64,000 nucleotides of DNA, taken from Chenopodium formosanum. Lineage: Eukaryota; Streptophyta; Magnoliopsida; Caryophyllales; Amaranthaceae. The DNA lies in contig CM044858.1 of NCBI GenBank assembly GCA_024500155.1, positions 27,484,786 through 27,548,785 on the forward strand, in the 5' to 3' direction. Each line of letters begins with the position of its first letter. Position 1 is the first letter of the stretch. The position numbers and the translations under genes are program-made. Below, in pieces: positions 24,232 through 34,792 of the stretch. The notes under the pieces were generated by a model. That model made no database searches. It had not been told where the DNA came from and was given only the letters and a program-made list of their open reading frames with translations.

Positions 24232-26602
24232 CTATGGCGCGGGAGGCCGCAAATGATGAGGGATGTTGAAAGTATCAAAGAAAGCCGTACTCCGTGGAGT
24301 ATGTCCCTCACCATCTCCCGAGCCGCCAGCCGGCGGAAACCGCAACTCAGGGCCAGCCCAACCCGGCTCACCCTGATATCCAATAGACAGCGGCTAAGGC
24401 TGCAAGGGCTGCTGCGACGACGAGCCAACCTCGTACGTCCCACCACCCACGAAAGGAGCCCCTGTCATCCCTCCTCGGTTGGTCGGCCCAACCGGAGCAT
24501 CCTCATGAGATGAGGCTGAATCCTCTATAGGGGCGGCCTCAGAACGACGACCCCGACCGCCCGAAGTAGTCCGGCTTCGCCTCGAGTCAGACCTAGTAGT
24601 CTCCCTCCTAGGCTCGGGTCTCGACCGAGTACGTGGGGAAGGAATAGGCTGTCCCTGCAAGAGTAAATCAAGTTAGAAAGCAAGTAAAGAAAAAACAAAG
24701 AAATAATGCTAAAGTCAAAGTAATACCTCCTCAGCATCGTTGCTACGACAAGTAGCACGGTTCCGCAACCTCACGAGCTGGCTGCGAAAGGCGTCTATGC
24801 ACCTCGCCATAGCTGTCACCACCTCGCGAGAAAACTGTCAAAACAACAAAGTTAGTAACAGTTCATGATCAAATATAAAAGCAAAATGTACAAACATGCT
24901 TACCCGAGTCTGGTGACGGGGAATGGAGCGCTCCACGAACTGCTCCTCCTCCGAAACTGGCGGAATCAGCTCCTCGATCGGCCCGTACATGCCCTGATAG
25001 CGTATGGACATCCTCGGGGGAATGAACTCCCTTGGACTGGCCTGATAGAGGTAAAGACGAAAGGTTAGAAATCACTTGGGGGCTACCTAGTGAAAAGCAA
25101 ATGAAACAAAGTAAAAAGCATACCGCTGCCTCCTCAGAAAGAATAGGAGCCGGCGCTAGCAACGGTAGCAGATCATCCTCGTAGCTCTGCTCGAGGAGAA
25201 TGTAGGATCTCCAAGGAGTACCCCGAGACGATCCGCTCGCTCAGTCCCGCTGTAAGGCATCATGGAACATGTGCCGAGGTGGAGGAGCGGGGACGACAAA
25301 AACATCCGAGGAGTGCTGAATGGCTACCCTCTCTCCTAGGTAGACCACTGCGTCATATGTCCCCAGAAAGTACCGACGCTCAACAGTATACTGTGCAGCT
25401 AGCACAGGTACAGTGAAATTGGCCCAAGGTCGATAGACCGGACCAGGCTCCTACAAAACAACTATGTAAGATAAAAGCTAACCTAAAAGATGATAATTAA
25501 AAAGTAGTGTTTACGAGAACCTACCGAGAGGATCATCTCTCGAAGACGAAGCACCTCAGGCGGACCTCGGCGGCCTCCCCAACTAGCAGCAATAGGGAGC
25601 ACGCGAGGCAAAGGTCTCGCAGGCGCAAGTGAGGGGAAGTACTCATAGAACCAAATCTACATAAACGGCAAAGGTTAGTAAAAGTTCACACTAAATCTAG
25701 AGCTAAATCTCAAAAGAGGAAAAAGATGTACCTCTACAACCCTCTAGAAGCTGGAAAGTGCAACCTCTCCAGACAAGGCTCTGTGACGGCAAAAACGTCG
25801 CAGGCCCAGTAGAAAGTCCGCATAGGCTAGGCTGGCCCTGTCATATGTCCCGGCCAGGTGAAGGTCGCGAACAACGGACAGGTAGTAAATAAGTACTCTA
25901 CTACCTCTATCAGGGGAAAACGTCCCGGACAATAGTTACAGCACAAAGATGCGCACCCGCTGCTCGCGAGTGGTAGCATCATCCTTGAAAGCCGCAACTA
26001 GTGTGCCGCGACGAATGCATCGGGAGCTCATCTATCCCGACCGAGCCTCAGCTTGGGCCCGAAAAGCGACCGGACCCAACAGCTCCAAAACGACCGGTGA
26101 ATAGACCGTAATATCGCTGTCGATTGGCAGAGGAGCAGACTGAAACTCTAGCCCCAAGATGAGACTGAAGTCAGCTGGGGTGACTGTCATCTCACCCTAG
26201 GGAAAGTGAAAAGTGTTGGTGGTGTCCCAAAAGAACTCCACCAAAGCTCGGACGACGAGGACACCCATCGTATAAAACCATGGCCCGGGTGGCCCGAAGA
26301 AAAGGAGTCAACCCACATGACTCCCAAAGCTGCCGTAAACCCTCATCTCTACTGATGAAGGTGTCGTAGAGCGTGCCGATGGTGGAGTTACCTGAGCCAT
26401 GGCTACGGGTCCTCCCACTCGCAAGACCGCGTCGGACTCACTCCGACAAATGATGCACAGGTGCATGACACAGAGTGCGCTCGTCCCACTCTGGAAGAAG
26501 TCCTAGTCTAGACGTAGACGGAGCATTCTCGCTCCCGCTGGCAGGCTCGTCCTCCTAGTGCGGATCTCTCGATCGAGAACCAGAACCACGTCGTCTAGCC
26601 AT
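24232..26602 (-). pseudogene. Antisense gene 2: plant mobile domain (PMD) protein, six exons
   Basis: Minus-strand gene with ATG at 26602-26600 and stop at 24232. Exons: A 26602-25732, B 25656-25525, C 25450-25124, D 25041-24904, E 24834-24727, F 24654-24232. The five introns are 75, 74, 82, 69 and 72 bp, all GT-AG and all joining in phase 0 except where exon A has decayed. Exon A carries the PMD hallmarks FFWDTTNTFHFP, GEMTVTPADFSLILGL and, later, LLSGTFSPDRGSRVLIYYL. Exon B continues with WFYEYFPSLAP. Exons E and F are polar and arginine/serine-rich. PMD proteins derive from plant transposons, and some (MAIN, MAIL) act in silencing and genome stability. Exon A has in-frame stops (for example the 16th codon) and at least one frame change; C has one stop, and F has one at 24396-24394. 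It is GC-richer than the surrounding sense sequence, which suggests capture from another source. Confidence 0.82.
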
Positions 26603-27340
26603 GCTAAATTATGTAAAAATAATTAAATTTAAGGCTCTATAGTATCTAAGGTTCGCCTAGCCGCATGATACTATGTTCGCAAAAAAAAGAGTACATAGTA
26701 CTAAAACAGAGCAAAAAATTCAACTAAGCATAATTACCATTTTCAAGCAAACAAACAATTTCTTGCAATAATATAGCACATATTGTGACAAATTGTACAA
26801 GAAAAGATGGCAAAAACACAAAGAACAAAACACATTGTTCTTCACGACCTTAAGAGGTCCAACAATGGTGAATTGCTCATTTCTTCACCAAATTGAGTCA
26901 AACAAGTCTCAAAATACTCCCAAGGCAATGTACAAACATAATCAAGTGAATTCAAGGCATAAAATTCAACAAACAAAGCAAATTAAGCATGAACATATTC
27001 GAATTTTTCAAAAATTCGTGAACAAGAACATGTAATTCATAAAAAAAACCGGCGTGATTTTGAGCCAAACTTACATAGATCGGGAAATTAGATGAGAAAA
27101 GCTTCGATTTGCAACAAGTTTGAGCGAATTCGGCCAATAAATGAGCAAGAACGGATGATTTGAAATTTTTGCAAAAATGAACGAAGCAGAGCAGCAGCGA
27201 AATGAAGAGGAAGAAGGGTATTTAAAAACCCAATTCTGTCGCCAAACGACAGGTTTGTCGCGAGGCGACAGACGCAAATTCTAGCGACAGCTGTTTCTGG
27301 CTGGCGCTGGAGCGGTGACAACATGTTGGGCCCCATATTA
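26603..27340 (-). promoter_or_regulatory. 5' region and candidate promoter of antisense gene 2
   Basis: On the minus strand, the GTCGC module (27288-27238) is followed by a weak TATA-like TTTAAATA (27226-27219), a pyrimidine-rich leader and a good donor, GATCTATGTAAGTTTGG near 27065. An acceptor before the ATG at 26602 would make the intervening 350-450 bp a leader intron. I infer this from signal order. No transcript evidence is available. Confidence 0.45.
27238..27288 (+). repeat. GTCGCC/GGCGAC module, copy 4 (upstream of antisense gene 2)
   Basis: GTCGCCAAACGAC (27238), GTCGCGAGGCGAC (27257) and a half unit AGCGAC (27283). Its flanks CAGGTTTG and CAAATTCT match the LTR copy closely. Confidence 0.9.
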
Positions 27341-28172
27341 TGGTTATGTGGACCTAGTGCAGCAGTTTGGGTTCCTTGGTACGCCAGTTAGCCCCCTCTA
27401 AGCAAATTGACATGATTTAGTAATTGGCTCGATTTCAATCACATTAAGTGATCGACCTGATAAAAGATCGTCTCACTTAGCTTAAAGCGCCTAAATATTG
27501 GCTCATAACAAGGCACCGAAATAATGGTTCATAAGCAATAAAAGCACAAACTTAATGGTTCACAAAACAGTAGAAGCACCAACGTATTGCTACAAGAGTA
27601 ATATTAAAGATCAATACGTAGAGTGATCTTCGACGATGTCCCAACGTAAAGAGGAAGTTGTCTAGTGGCGAGATACTGCCGTGGCGAGATAATGTCACAA
27701 ATTCTGAAGATGACAAGATATGGTCACCTTCGACGGTCCCTCAAGATAAAGAAGAGATTGTCTATAGCGGCGACGCACTGCCGTGGCGACGTACCGCCAC
27801 AACCTTGAGAATGACGACGTGCGGTCATTTTCGACAATGTTCCCGAGATACTGTGGAGGATTGTCACCAAGAAATATTGAAGATAGCAACGTAATGTTAC
27901 CTTCGATGATGGCATTCACGAGATACTGTGGAGGTTGTCACAAACAACAAAATACAACAAAACGGTTACCTCTAGAGACGTGTGCTCGACGGTGCAAGAT
28001 ACACGTTTCTTAACTCTTTTATCTGTTTGACTAACATTGTTTTACAGGTATCGGCGTTATAAGAATGATTTAGGATCGCTGAACATTCTGAATTATTCTC
28101 CGTCCCTATCGACACTTTGACTTTTGTTTTCGAAACCTAAGTTTCTCCAAACTCAGTCAAAGTAGGGGCTTC
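27341..28172 (+). repeat. Repeat-rich 3' region and polypurine tract of the Tat-like element
   Basis: From about 27640 to 27960 a degenerate tandem repeat recurs, with words such as GTGGCGAGATACTGCC, GTGGCGACGTACCGCC and GAGATACTGTGGAGG. The unit is roughly 80-90 bp. The purine-rich CAAAGTAGGGGCTTC directly before the 3' LTR is the likely primer for plus-strand DNA synthesis. No reading frame is supported. Confidence 0.7.
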
Positions 28173-29835
28173 TGTAGACACCCATTTGTGTCTCCCCAAA
28201 ACCAAACCCAGTGATGAATGCCTTTCACGTCGAACCATAATCGAATGAGGTGAAAGTGTGGAAAAGTCAAGTGTTGCGGTTTAGTTTTATTAAAAATTCT
28301 CTTCTCTCTGTTTTTGAAAAAAACCTTATTTTATTTAAAATAGCCAATCTAGCTTAGTTTGGTCCATGATAAGGGTCCAATAATAATGTAATTGGATGGG
28401 GCTCGAAAAGACCTTTCCAACGATATATCATAAGCCCAATTCCGATGCGTATTGAGGAAGTTATGGCCAAAATACTAAACTGGGTCCAATAATACGTTTT
28501 ATCTTCTGTACGGATTCCGTAGATCAAATTTGGTTAAAGATCGGATTCCGCGTGGAAAGCGCGTGCAAGCCAGGCAGTCGCTAAACGACAGGTCTGTCGC
28601 CTGGCGACAGAGTGAATTTCTGGCGACAACGTGTAATTTTATTCCTTATCAAATTCTGTCAATTTTCGGACAATTTTCCTTACAAATAGGGTCCTCGACC
28701 TCCGTTTTTAATCACCAACAATCAATCAACAATCATTAATTCTCTCTATTATCTCTTGAGCATTATAGCTTTCTTTTTCTCTCTCTTTCTAAACTTGCTT
28801 TTTTACAAACACAATACCGCACACATTAGATCTAGAAATACCTAGCCAAGTTCGAAGTTGCCTTCGCCCTAGACGTGCAAGGTTTATACTTTTCTGAGGG
28901 TTTTGTCCCAAATCCAGTCTAAACTTTTTAACTCTTTCTTTCAATTATTTAATTTAATTCTTTGATTTATTATTTTCATTGAAGTTTACTAACGCGTGTA
29001 TTTTGTTATTAGAAAGAGGTACGAGGCATCGAAGTATGTAATCTTATTGCTTTATTCTTGTAGAGAGCATGTTCATTATTGTCTAATTCCTAGTATCATA
29101 TTAGGATATTATTTATGCTTTCAAGTATCATGTTTAGGGTGCCTTTTATTCTTTCTAATATCATGTTAGTACCATGTTAGGTTAAAAGCTTTGATCTTTA
29201 TAGTCTAGTGACATGCTAGGATTTGTTATTAATCTTGTTAGTATCATGCCTAGGATCTTGCTATTATATTTAAGCTTTATTACTAACATGATTTTTATTT
29301 ATTATTATTATGTTGCTTGATATATTTTATTGTTATTGCTTGATCATGCCTTTTTATGCATGTTTAAAGGGAATTTGTACTTGAAATCGCGCTTAATAAA
29401 ATGATTAATAATTTTGTTTAGGCTAATATGATTTTAATTCAAGTGATCGCCAATAATAGTTTTATTTGTGCATTAATATTCAACCAACATCGATAAACAG
29501 GTTTAGGATTAATATAATTTCTGCATGTTAGTCAGAAAGTGCACATGAATAAGAGTAGAATAAAGTAGAGGCCTATTTTATAGGGCGAGCCCTTTTTTTG
29601 TAGATTGGATTCATACCCTCATCCCCGAACCCTATTTGGTTCAAGACCTTATGGAGTTGACGATCTCCTGGATCGTTTAGGGGTGTAACCTTCACCTCGT
29701 GATTGGTTTACAAGTTCCTAAAACTTGTTGGAGACTCTTTTGCTCTCTTTTCTTTCCCTTTGGACGCCACCATACTTAAATGTATGATCACAGTGGGGTT
29801 CAAGCTTGGGGTTAGTGCTTGAAATATTCCCTACA
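28173..29835 (+). repeat. 3' LTR of the Tat-like element
   Basis: 1,663 bp, from TGTAGACACC to TTCCCTACA, so it has the usual inverted TGTAG/CTACA ends. It lacks about 210 bp and one GTCGC unit present in the 5' copy but keeps the full tail. The tail has a degenerate repeat around the words TATCATGTTAGG between 29085 and 29290. The flanking GGAAC completes the target duplication. Confidence 0.9.
28577..28627 (+). repeat. GTCGCC/GGCGAC module, copy 5 (3' LTR)
   Basis: GTCGCTAAACGAC (28577), GTCGCCTGGCGAC (28596) and the half unit GGCGAC (28622). The third unit seen in the 5' LTR is missing. Confidence 0.9.
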
Positions 29836-29840
29836 GGAAC

Positions 29841-31175
29841 GGATTCGCAGAACCACCAATTTTTAACAAACCTAATATACCTAGTTAGGTGAGTGATAAA
29901 ACCAATAAAGCTCCATATAATCAAATAAGGGAGCAAAAAATCAAACGCAGCAAGATACTCAACCTGCATGGTTCCACCTGAAAGAAGAAAGGGTATGTTA
30001 AGTTAAGGCTTAGGTACTGCTATACCATGACTTCGAAATACGCCTCAACAAGAAGACTAAAAACTAAACAAACAAGCAATAAACAAGGTAATAGAAGAAA
30101 TTATCGAATACATACATTATCAAACTGAATGTCGGTGATAAGCGCGAACAATGAACCCATCATCTCAACACCAATAACCCAGAAACCGCAGCCTGTCAAC
30201 ATGCTAGCCATCCTGCAGAACCTCTCTAAGTGAAGTAAAGAGAAGTTGGCAGCCATGACAGTAGTCCTTACCAATATCAGTAAAGGGACGGGCTCTCCAC
30301 CAGTAACTACAGCTACGGAACCAGCCGTGAAGAAGTCGACACTTGTAACTCTCACCCCGGAGTAGAAAGAGATGGTCTAGCTGCGGAAAAAAGTGTTGGA
30401 ATTGGAAGCTCGAAATCTAAATAGAGAGTGGAGTGTAGAAGAGGCAGCCCAAGATAAGGGCAGCCCGAAGACTCGAGTCGCTCGCAGCAGGTCACCAACC
30501 TTTGAGCGAGGACTAAGTCTGGGCAGGGAGACATGGACACCATGTCTGTTGGCACCTAGTAGAACTTCTTTGAGTTTCAATGGTAGTGTATATATAGGAA
30601 TTTCTTTGGGGGCAATTATAATTTTCAAATTAAATATCGGAACTAAATCAGCTGGTATGAAATCAGGAGTCAACTCGAACACATGACTGCAATACCATTT
30701 CATGAACACAGAGGCGCCCCTAAGTAAGTAAGCTTCGACATCCGCAATAAGAAGCATGTATGCGGGTACGTGTTCTCCAGCATCTAGCAACAACATTACT
30801 CTAAAAGGTGAACCATAAGGAGTTCCCTTTTCTGGTGTACTACACAATTCATTCAACAACATGCTAACTGGACACTGATTATACATGGATAAATCGGTAT
30901 CGTCAACGAAATATTTTGTTGAATTAAATTTTAATTCTGCTTCTTCGGAACTTAAAATGGGCCTAAGATATATGGTTTCATCTGAAGGATGATAGGTAAT
31001 TCTTTGGGGACAAACAACACCTATCTCTAAGTTTGCTAAATGCGAAATAATTGAATTTGGGTGGAGGTTCATTGTCAGCTTGTTCTTGTGTTCCCTTACC
31101 TGATGTTGCTGGGTTATGAGAGTAGTCATGTTTGTCTAGTAACGAAATAAAAAATTTTCTATTGACCCCAGTCAT
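29841..31175 (-). pseudogene. Unrecognised minus-strand gene or gene fragments
   Basis: The largest open frame runs from 31129 to 30377 (250 codons) and looks protein-like, with phrases such as LLNELCSTPEKGTPYGSP and LLDAGEHVPAYMLLIADVEA, but I do not recognise a family. An overlapping frame from 31175 has a good splice donor, CATCAG followed by GTAAGG, near 31099. Two further pieces on the same strand (30355-30101 and 29960-29841) contain hydrophobic stretches such as FLLPYLIIWSFIGFITHL. They may be later exons of one membrane-associated product. The left end abuts the target duplication of the Tat-like element. No continuation was found on the far side at 13.8 kb. Confidence 0.35.
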
Positions 31176-31646
31176 ACGTTTTCCCCTTATATTTACGCTA
31201 ATGCCATTAACCCTAAACCCTACCCTTAATCCAACCCTTAACCATAATAGTGTTTAAAATATATAAATGAAACACTCATCTAAATTAATAAATCGTATCA
31301 AAACAAACAATCAAATGGTTAGGTTTTATGTTATTGTCTTAATTATAATTAATAATGTGGTTTGATTAGGTAATGTGTTAATTAAAAAAAACAATAAATA
31401 CACATATAATTATCAACTAGTTAATCCAAAAAACATAAATCAAAATCAGAAATCGTTTAAAAAACAATCAAATGGTATTAGAAATGTAACAAATGTTTTC
31501 CTCTAAAAACAAAAGTAAATACGATGTTCTGTTTATTCTAAAATATTTATTATGTTACTTATAAATAATAAAGGTGGTTGACATACCGTTAATGTCATTA
31601 GGTAATGTGTTTAGTGAATGAGGTTAGGAAATGTGATAATATAAAA
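31176..31646. other. AT-rich intergenic DNA
   Basis: No exon or repeat boundary was recognised. Confidence 0.5.
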
Positions 31647-31928
31647 AACCCTAAACCCTACAAAGCATAAACCCTCTAAAACCCTACATACCTTCTAAAC
31701 CCTAAACCCTCTTTAACCCTATAAACCCTAAACCTTAAACCCTAAACCCTACATACCCTCTAAACCCTAAACCCTAAACCGTAAACCCTGAACCTTACAT
31801 AAACTCTAAACCCTAAACCCTCTAACCCTATAAACCCTAAACCATCTAGTCGTTTAAACCCTAAACCCTAAACCCTAAACCCTATAAACTCTAAACACTA
31901 CAACCCTAAACCCTTAACCCTAAAATCT
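31647..31928. repeat. Degenerate interstitial telomere-like repeat
   Basis: About 280 bp dominated by the plant telomere unit CCCTAAA and variants (CCCTATAAA, CCCTCTAAA, CCTTAAA). Some stretches hold three or four perfect units, but they are interrupted throughout. Orientation is C-rich on the plus strand. Confidence 0.9.
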
Positions 31929-33347
31929 TAATACTCTAAATTCTTATACCCTTTAATCTTATATTTCTTAGAATAAAATCATGTTTAACCATCCATTATA
32001 GTGTGTCATGTTTAATAAACCTTAACATGCAATCATCTTTATCCTTTAAATTTCATAGCTTTGTTATAATGACAATGTTTTTGTCACATATAAGATAAGC
32101 AATATATACTGCGTTCAATCATCTTTAACATATAAACCCTAAACCGAGAATCCGCTTCACCTTTAATCTTAAAGTCCATGTTTATATCACTTACCATCTT
32201 TAGTGTTATATTAATGACATTAATATGTAATTTATTGTCATAAAGTATATTTATGTTACTAAGATGTTAAATAATTTTGTTAATCTGGTAAAAAATAATA
32301 AATCAACGGCCCTTTCTTACTGAAGGGTTAACACAAAGATTGCCAGCGTGGCATGGGTGGTCAAAATAGAGAATAAATGGATGGCATATTGTTGCTTTAT
32401 TCGTTGTGGATTGCCAGCATGGAACTCAACATCATCGTTTGCTTCAATCTTCTAGCGATTTTTTTAAATATTCGTACTCAAATTTAAGATACCGTACCTC
32501 GTATCGGTGTGATAGTGACTGCAAGATTTCCTTTGAAACCAATGTTATTACCTTTAAAAACTAATAGTTTTTAAATTATGTAACTTATACTTTTAAAATT
32601 AAAATTTTAAAATTTTTTTAATACAATGTCAGCTTAATTCTTAAAACATTATAATTTTGTTCTGTTCTTTTTTAATTTATTGTTTCGGTATGAGAAATTG
32701 TACTTATATACATTTAGCTATAATATTATGATCAATTTTTTTTCATCAGGTTGAAGGCTCATCGTAGGTTGTACCCATATACTTTTAGCTATAATAATAT
32801 TATGATTTTTTTTTAATCGGGTTGAAGGCTCATCGTATTATATTAAAGATTAATAATTCAGTCATTTAGCAACATATATGGTAAATCGAAAACAAATTAA
32901 TTTCACTAAGAATTTTATTCAAGAATATTTTGAATAGAATGCGAATTATTATACACATTTAATTGACCTCAACGGGATTCGGTTGCACTATATGACTCAG
33001 TTCTCATAATTTATATCAACTACTTTTCCTAAACTTAAATAAAAATAGTACTTTATTGACACGTAGATCTTAATTAAACTTAACATGTACGTACTAGTTC
33101 CTCTCATGTGATTTATTACTCATAAATTATTAAAATTATATTATAGAAGTGATAATAAATATTACCACATCATAAATTACATTTTAATGTAACATATGAG
33201 TGAACTATTAGATCTTTCTAACACTTCACACGGTTTTGTTTATTTAAAAGCCCATCATTAAACTTTAATTAGTCATATCACTTTTATTGTAATGCATGAT
33301 TTGTAAACAACAATGTTATCCATAGTGTGTTAGTATGTTAGTCGTAG
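31929..33347. other. AT-rich intergenic DNA with a short tandem duplication
   Basis: At 32700-32838 a segment of about 70 bp containing TTTAGCTATAATATTATGAT and GGTTGAAGGCTCATCGTA is present twice. Otherwise no coding or structural signal. Confidence 0.6.
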
Positions 33348-33359
33348 CACTACAAGAAA

Positions 33360-33905
33360 AAGGGTAATTAGCGACGGCCAATAGTCGCAAATCCGTCGCA
33401 AAAATGGATTTGTGACGGATTTGCAACTACTTTGGTTAGTTGCCAAAGACCTTGTCGCAAATCCATTTTTGCGACTAATTTTTGAACAGGTGCAAATTTA
33501 GCGATGGATTTGCAACGCCTTTGCAACTACCATTTAGCAACTAACTTTCAAATTATAGCAACTAAATCATTGTCCGTCGTAAAATATTTGCGACGGATTA
33601 GCAACTACTAGACTAATGTTTAAAGACTACTTTTGCGACAGATTAGCGACTACAAGACCAAACTTTTGCAACTACGAAGACTAGTTTTATTGCGACGGAT
33701 ATGCGATTACTGAGACTAATTTTTTCGCGACGGATTAGCAACTACTTACGAGACTAAACTTTTGCAACTACAAAACTAATTATTTGTGACATATTAGCGA
33801 CTAATTATTTTGCAACTAACCAATCAGTCTCTGAACCAAATTTGCACTCGCTAAATTTTTGCGACTGACTATCAATATTTGGAGACCGTAATTTAGCGAC
33901 GACCA
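33360..33905. repeat. Left subterminal repeat array of the CACTA element
   Basis: Numerous copies in both orientations of GCGACGGATTAGCAACTAC-like words with variants. Sixteen or more half motifs can be counted by eye. Confidence 0.85.
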
Positions 33906-34169
33906 ATGTCAATAAAAAAAAAAGGTACCAACGCATAAATTCAAATAACCAAAATGTTATTTTTATTCAAATATCCAAAATATCATCAATTTTATATCAA
34001 TGTATTAAAACAATGTTTAACTTGATCATATGACTAATTGCATCAAAAATCACCTCCCATATAAAGAAAGCTACTTCAAATAAGAACTAATGACGATGTA
34101 AAAGGCCAGTTGAGAAATCATGGAAAGAGTGGAAGATGATGCAATAAGTTAAGAAGTAGGATCGCTTTT

Positions 34170-34792
34170 TTAGTAAATTTGTGAAGCACTCCCTATACCA
34201 TAGACTTTTCCTTTCTTTAGCCCACCTACAACCTCCAAGTCGACTTTGTCGGGGTTTATCTCAATTCCTTTGTTCTTATATTCCTCAAGTTTTTTCCATA
34301 TATTTTCCCTGCATTAAGATATGTATTAGTAACTGTGATCTCAAATGTTAAAACTTAAAAGACTAAAAACATTATAAAAAAAAGTTAAAATAAAAAATGT
34401 AACAGTTATAATAAAATAATTATGTAAGCAATTATTAGTAAAAATTTCGACGTCTCCTTTATTAATTGAAGAATTCCCTCCAATAGGGTATGGCTTCAAA
34501 ATAAACTTGTTTCACTTCACATTATGCCATACCACATTAATAATTGGATTAACGTCGGCCAATTATTCTCATCCTCCAACTCAATCACACAAACAAATAA
34601 ACAATCTATAATATCTCCAAACATTAACTACCATATATTTTTTTGTAATCTTAGCAAAATAAATAAGTAAACTCATACCATGACTTGATGAGTCTTGTCA
34701 CCCATCAATTCAACTTCATCATTACCCACATAAACAGAATGAGTGCTCTCATAGACTTCAGCAGATGGTAAAATTCCATCCTTTTTCTTTGC
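34170..34792 (-). pseudogene. Remnant of plant En/Spm-associated protein (Transposase_24-like)
   Basis: Two minus-strand exon-like pieces. The first, about 34792-34679, reads GILPSAEVYESTHSVYVGND and is followed by a GTATGAG donor. The second, about 34308-34170, follows TTAATGCAG, reads DLEVVGGLKKGKVYGIGSAS and ends in TAA at 34170. The GRVYGLGS-like phrase together with the PSAE...THS phrase fits the accessory protein family of plant En/Spm elements, which binds subterminal repeats. Reading phase between the two pieces does not match, so an exon is missing or decay has occurred. The location inside a CACTA element supports the call. Confidence 0.6.

Larger units (their letters stand above)
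13802..29835 (+). mobile_element. Ty3/gypsy retrotransposon of Tat type, 16 kb, decayed
   Basis: The outer boundaries are TGTAGACACC at 13802 and TTCCCTACA ending at 29835, inside a five-base target duplication GGAAC (13797-13801 and 29836-29840). Order is 5' LTR, gag, pol (protease, reverse transcriptase, RNase H region, integrase), two antisense genes, a repeat-rich region, polypurine tract, 3' LTR. The great size, the long region between integrase and 3' LTR, antisense frames and the RNase H-like domain starting LYFDGASN fit the Tat/Ogre group. The 5' LTR lacks its last kilobase, and the primer-binding site and start of gag are gone with it, so this copy cannot be autonomous. Confidence 0.9.
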
